From Brachynemurus nebulosus (lineage: Eukaryota > Arthropoda > Insecta > Neuroptera > Myrmeleontidae), in contig JAPWDM010000013.1 in NCBI GenBank assembly GCA_035578155.1, positions 8,209,527-8,273,526 of the forward strand: a DNA stretch of 64,000 bases. Direction: 5' to 3'. The notes under the pieces were generated by a model that made no database searches, was not told the DNA's origin, and was given only the letters and a program-made list of their open reading frames with translations. This document shows, one piece after another, positions 59,341-64,000 of the stretch. Position 1 is the first letter of the stretch; each line of letters begins with the position of its first letter. The position numbers and the translations under genes were made by a program.

Positions 59341-60717
59341 CAATAAACAAAACAACATAACACATTGCGACAATATTTGCAGTGTACATATCATAAAATG
59401 CTTATCATACCGACAATAAATATTTGAGTTGAAAAAGATAAGCAATGAGGAACAGACAACATGGCGAAGACAACAGTGGTGACAATACACAGCGCGGTCT
59501 AACGGAGGTTTGCGGTACTAAATTGTGTACTAGCAAAGGAATACGTTAACAATTATTCTTTTTTTTTCAGAGCATTGATAACAGTTAATAGCCATTATTA
59601 ATTTATCATTGTTAATTATATTTATTTTTGTTTTTATAGTTCGTGTGACAGTTTGTTGAAAATTTCTTTTTATTTTCATTACACGTCATCGTGATATTAT
59701 CGGTGATAGTTATCAATTTTCACAACTGGTACATTTTCTTACAACTGGTGTGCTTGAAAACTGGAAATGTTGGTATTTACAGCATATAAGATAAAATACG
59801 AACTTATTAAAACTTAATTCTGATTAATTTGACGTTTTACATCACTTTGAGAAAAAAAAATTTTCCTTTGCTTTTGATGACATATTATAATGATTATGAC
59901 GGCGAAAATATTTTAAAAATCGTTTTGAACCTGATTTCCGAAACGACTTTGAATATAGTTGAAAACGTTGGAAAACGCCACTCTGCTGCGTGTGACCTTT
60001 TAAAATCTCTCTGTTTGCTATATTTCCATAAATAACTCAAAAATGATAGCTATAAACACACAAAACGATAAACAGGTTTTGAAATTTTACGTGGGTTTGC
60101 GTCAAAACATACGTTTTACAACAAGGTGAACAAGAAAACCATAGAAATTTTGATACGTTTGACTTGAAATTTTAGCTGTAGCTTCTTAAAAAGATTATCT
60201 ATGGCAGTATGTGTATACAAGATTCTTGGAAAACTGATTAACAAATATATTTTTTATAAGCAAATTAAGGTTAATTTTTTCGCGAATATTCAAATTTTTT
60301 TTTAAACTGGCGCCATTTAACCATAAATCAATATTTATTTTAAGAATTTTGTATTACTTATGCGCGAGAAGTACCAACTTGGCGCACACATTTCTGTACG
60401 CAAAATTGCTGTTTGCCCACTCTACTCTTCCCGCATACTTTTTAGTTACTTTCCACACGCAAATTGACAATAAAACACGCAAAATTTAATCAAAACACGC
60501 AAAGCCGCCTCTTAATTTTTCATTTAATAAATATTTCATAATTATTTCTATAGAAATCACCAACAAAGTAATTTAAACGATAATTAATTCAGAAAAAAAA
60601 AGACGAACACTTAAAAATATTATTTTAAAAAGTAACAAAAATGTCCAAAATAGTGATAATAATAGAAAAAAGTATGTGAAATTCGTAATAGAAAATAGTA
60701 TGTGCAACTCGTGTGAG
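59341..60717. other. AT-rich sequence, no gene
   Basis: No supported gene. A 68-codon frame at 59829 and an ACACGCAAA-rich stretch near 60450-60505 are the only visible structure. Confidence 0.45.
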
Positions 60718-60799
60718 ATTGTCGATTGCCCCACTCAAACGAATGAGCGCACTCACTACGTTCGTGCGCTCAACTTCGCTTTCGTGGGCAATCGACAAT
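60718..60799. repeat. interrupted hairpin with CG-rich stem
   Basis: ATTGTCGATTGCCCC pairs with GGGCAATCGACAAT. Inside, GAGCGCAC pairs with GTGCGCTC around TCACTACGTTC. Flanking AGTATGTGCAACTCGTG and CGCACTTATTGCACAATATACT also pair loosely, suggesting a small MITE of 110-140 bp. Overlapping frames in this stretch are by-products. Confidence 0.8.
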
Positions 60800-62209
60800 T
60801 TCCCGCACTTATTGCACAATATACTATTGTGTACCACTTTAGTAACCACTGCCTACCATGAGTTTTCAAAAAAAAAAAGGCGTCTGAATTTGATTTGTGC
60901 CCACGCCTCCATTTTGTTTTGTAAATTGAGAGGAAAAATTTTTTGTGCATCCCAGATCACGTATAATACCTACATTCTAAAAAGTTGAGAAAATAATTCT
61001 CAAATAAAACTTTCTTTTCTGATATTTCAAAGTGATGTAACTCCTTAAGGAAGTTCCATTGCAAAAATTGCTTTCTTACGAAAGTTTTCCAAGAATTACA
61101 ACTGAACCGACTTTACCTGAATAAATAAAATGACTGAATATTTATTCATACTTTAATTATTAAGCTGGTAAATATGTGTATTATAAAAGTAATTTTTATT
61201 AGCCCAGAAACGATCGAATTATGTTTTAAGCGATAAGTCTTTCTACTTTTAATGCATTTAAAAAAGTTTAAAATAATATTTCGTTTGATAACGTATTACA
61301 AGTCGCGTTAAGTGCTTTTGTTCAAGCGGGTTTTTGTTTATTATCTACAGACTGGACAAAGTGTCTCTTCAACGCAGACATACCTACATTATTTTACACA
61401 AAAAGTCTAAATGGCTTGAAGCTCATTTGAATTATTCCATTGATTGCCAGTGTCAACATTACTTTAAATTGAATCTCGTCGTAGACTACCACATTTTACC
61501 CCTGTCCAAGAATATTTTTCACCAATTTTAGTGTCACGAAATTGTTCAAGATTCCAGTTAGTCCAAAAGTATTTCGCGTATGATGCTTTAATAAGAGATA
61601 CACTGTCTAATAGTACTATTCGTATAGTTAGTATAATTATAATAACTTGCGATGTGTTACAGTTATAGGAGTAAAATGCGATTATTTAAATGTAAAAGTA
61701 TAGTACAGTGAAACCTCGTCTGCTATTTTGTAGTAAAAAATAATTTAAACCATGGAGTTTCAACAAAATATAGTATGGGTACTAAAATCATGTAGGAAAC
61801 AATAACTTTTCAATTTTGTTTTTCAACTCTTAACACTTTTAAACAAACCTTTCTCTCTTATTTGGACTTCAAACGATGTTGGGAATCATCTACTACTCCC
61901 CTAAGCAATACATTGTTTTGTACACGCAGAAAGACTTTTTGCCTTCCGAAAAACTTGGAGTTTCCCACCCATACTATTCATTTCAATAGATATGACCCCA
62001 AACGGATTAATAGATATTAACCATCTTGTATGAAAAATAAAAAAACTTTGTGAAAATCGAACATAAACTCGTAATTATATTATTTGTTTTTGGTGAGAAT
62101 TGACCAAAAAAGTGTTCTCATATTTTCTAGTATGAATTTTCTCAGAGTAAGTTGCAAAGTAAACGCAAATAGACCAAAAATATTGAGAAAACTGTGGTTT
62201 ACTTTATTG
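60800..62209. other. AT-rich sequence, no gene
   Basis: TACAGTGAAACCTCGTCTGC at 61704 resembles a Tigger/pogo-type terminus without a partner. No gene supported. Confidence 0.4.
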
Positions 62210-62217
62210 ATTAGAAG

Positions 62218-62624
62218 TAGTGATAAGCAAATGCAAGACCAAGACCAAGACTTGACAGTCTTGGTCTTGGTCTTGTTCTTGCATTAAGAGTCTTGGTATT
62301 GGTCTTACTAGAGCAGTTTAAGTCTTGGTCTTGGTCTTGTTACTGCTAAAAAATCTTGCACTTTCTTGCATTTTTTTATTAGCGAATTTTTTTCTTCTAA
62401 AATCAAAATTTTTACTATTTTTATCTATTAATTATACTTTCAAACTATTTAAATAGTTTAGCAAGAGTCTTGCTTTTTTCTTGCTTTTGTCTTGGTCTTG
62501 CTCACTTGAGTCTTGGTATTGGTCTTGCAGCCATACTTATAGTCTTGGTCTTGGTCTTGCTCTTGGTATACATAGTCTTGGCTTCCAAAAAATGCAAGAC
62601 CAAGACTAATTTTGCTCATCATTA
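62218..62624. mobile_element. hAT-type MITE, (AAGACC)n subfamily
   Basis: Left end TAGTGATAAGCAAATGCAAG, right end TTTTGCTCATCATTA, perfect 8-bp duplication ATTAGAAG (62210-62217, 62625-62632). Central core CAAACTATTTAAATAGTTTA is conserved. Length 407 bp. Confidence 0.95.
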
Positions 62625-62712
62625 ATTAGAAGAACGGTTCGCAAAAAATTTTGGAATTTATGGTATATAGACAGTCTGTTCAAGCTGTTATAATTATTCA
62701 ACTGAACCAGTA

Positions 62713-63696
62713 GGGTAGGGCGGGGCTAGTTGTGCAACTTTTCAGTTAATCGGTCATAGCTCCTCAACCGTAAGTCCAAATTTATTGTTATGCATACTGA
62801 TGTGTAGGTAATTTCTTCCTTTTCTAAAGTCCCCATAGTAACACTTTTTTAACAATTCACATTTAAGAGATACAGCTGTTTAAGTGAAGAAAGTCGGACA
62901 TGCTCAACGTACCCCATAGGTGAGGTAAGTTGAGCAAGGGTAGGGGGTAAATTGAGCAGTTAGAAAACGTAGCCAAACCATGCCTTAGATGTTTATGAGA
63001 CATAAAAAAATGATTATTTGACAATCAGTCTTTTATTTATAATGCTTTAGTGACATAATAATGAAACAAAAAGTAATTTCCTTTGGATATTAAATACAGA
63101 AAATAAAATTAACAAAAAATCAACTTCAACTTAGTATTTAAACTACAATCTTAAACTTAATGTTTGGAATATACTCAATCTTTCTACTTAATATCAGACT
63201 TTAACGTTTAAGTAATAAATCAAAAAGAATTTAAATTAAAAGAGAAACATTAAGTAGATATTAAGAACTTCATCATAATTGTCACTGTTACAATTAATGC
63301 AAACGAAAGTTCTATTGCTCAACTTACCCCACTCACACAATTTGATACAAAAGTGTGGTTATAAAAAAACTGTTTGAATTAGAACCAAATTCTTTCTAGA
63401 TATCAAAATATACTAATTTCATAAAAGTTTAACACTTATTTGATTTAACATAGATAATAATTGCCTCGTATAGAAGAAATATTCATAGACAAAAATTTTT
63501 TACTTTTTATACGCAAAATAAATAAAGTGTGCGCATACGTCACTCGATCGACAGGTTGCAACTAGCAGTCGCGTAATGAGTTCCCCTCTCTTGCCCGCTT
63601 CTATCCGCCATTTAATGTATTAGCGTACGATGTATAGTTTCTGAGATATTTCGATTGCCCAACTTACACCTATGCTCAACTAGCCCCGCTCTACCC
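62713..63696. mobile_element. 984-bp TA-flanked element with GTAAGTTGAGCA motifs
   Basis: Inverted ends GGGTAGGGCGGGGCTAGTTG and GGGTAGAGCGGGGCTAGTTG inside TA (62711-62712, 63697-63698). Subterminal words GTAAGTTGAGCA (62926), GTAAATTGAGCAG (62946), GCTCAACTTACCCC (63318) and GCCCAACTTACACC (63657) repeat in both orientations. No transposase frame. TA duplication suggests the Tc1/mariner group. Confidence 0.85.
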
Positions 63697-63698
63697 TA

Positions 63699-64000
63699 TA
63701 CAAGAAGACTCTTTGAAAAATACGTTGAAGCCAAAAATGTATTTAATCCGCTGCTCTTACTACTAATAGGCGCGCATTACAAGTAGATTCATCAAACTAG
63801 ATTAAATATTTTCACAGATTCCAACCCATCATTTCCACAATTACATTCATTTTGATTTATTTTTATGTTGAAATTCGACCATAAAAACTTAATTACATGT
63901 TATCATCGCCACAAAAATATTCATATAAAAAAAAAAAGAAAAAAAAAATATTATTGCAAACATTAAAATTTGTATATGAGATAATTTTGTTTGTTTTTGT
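63699..64000. other. AT-rich sequence to window end, no gene
   Basis: Nothing recognised. Confidence 0.5.

Noticed and set aside
61704..61730. CAGTGAAACCTCGTCTGC resembling a Tigger/pogo terminus
   Set aside because: No inverted partner was found in the window, so no element could be bounded.

Overview
This window is AT-rich eukaryotic nuclear DNA, almost certainly from an arthropod and most plausibly an insect. The reasons are a eukaryotic tRNA-Thr gene with a Pol III terminator, very long (TA)n microsatellites, poly(T) and poly(A) runs, and dozens of short non-autonomous DNA transposons (MITEs) with insect-type ends. I cannot name the order or species. No complete protein-coding gene could be supported. 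The longest open frame is 143 codons, and the frames look like AT-rich noise, microsatellite translations or transposon remnants.

Layout. 0-6 kb: the right end of a hAT-type MITE at the window edge, an intact tRNA-Thr(TGT), diverged interspersed repeat, and a 1,054-bp hAT-type element with a perfect 8-bp target-site duplication (TSD). 6-11 kb: foldback elements, then a cluster of one dispersed family ('family A', beginning near ACCCCTGTCGCAGC) that carries an internal (TA)n tract. 11-21 kb: Harbinger-like and ~170-bp-repeat fragments, several MITEs, a full family-A copy, a small G+C-richer stretch that might be a gene start (17.6-17.87 kb), a TA-flanked element holding ~250-bp tandem repeats, and a ~170-bp repeat array split by an 866-bp TTAA-flanked insertion. 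21-27 kb: hAT MITEs, a three-layer nest of transposons, and an inverted pair of tRNA-like sequences. 27-40 kb: a 289-bp palindrome with a hammerhead-ribozyme-like motif, more hAT and mariner-type MITEs, a reverse family-A copy, and two slightly G+C-richer stretches without a convincing gene. 40-50 kb: a near-perfect 127-bp hairpin, two unrecognised small ORFs, a tRNA-like Pol III box pair, and small MITEs. 50-64 kb: an inverted duplicate of a Penelope-like reverse transcriptase fragment, a PIF/Harbinger-like MITE, another ~170-bp repeat array, a 910-bp TTAA-flanked element, a final hAT MITE and a 984-bp TA-flanked element.

The window is best read as intergenic or intronic sequence built by successive transposon insertions. 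The strongest evidence is the set of exact TSDs: seven hAT-type insertions with 8-bp duplications (five perfect, two with 7 of 8 bases), one 9-bp Mutator-type duplication, and several TA, TTA or TTAA sites. These give a relative insertion order without any database. The most interesting signals are the 24.4-26.4 kb nest, the shared TAGTGATG-ended MITEs whose interiors are different short tandem motifs, the Penelope-like RT remnant, and the GAAAC hammerhead-like motif recurring inside inverted repeats.
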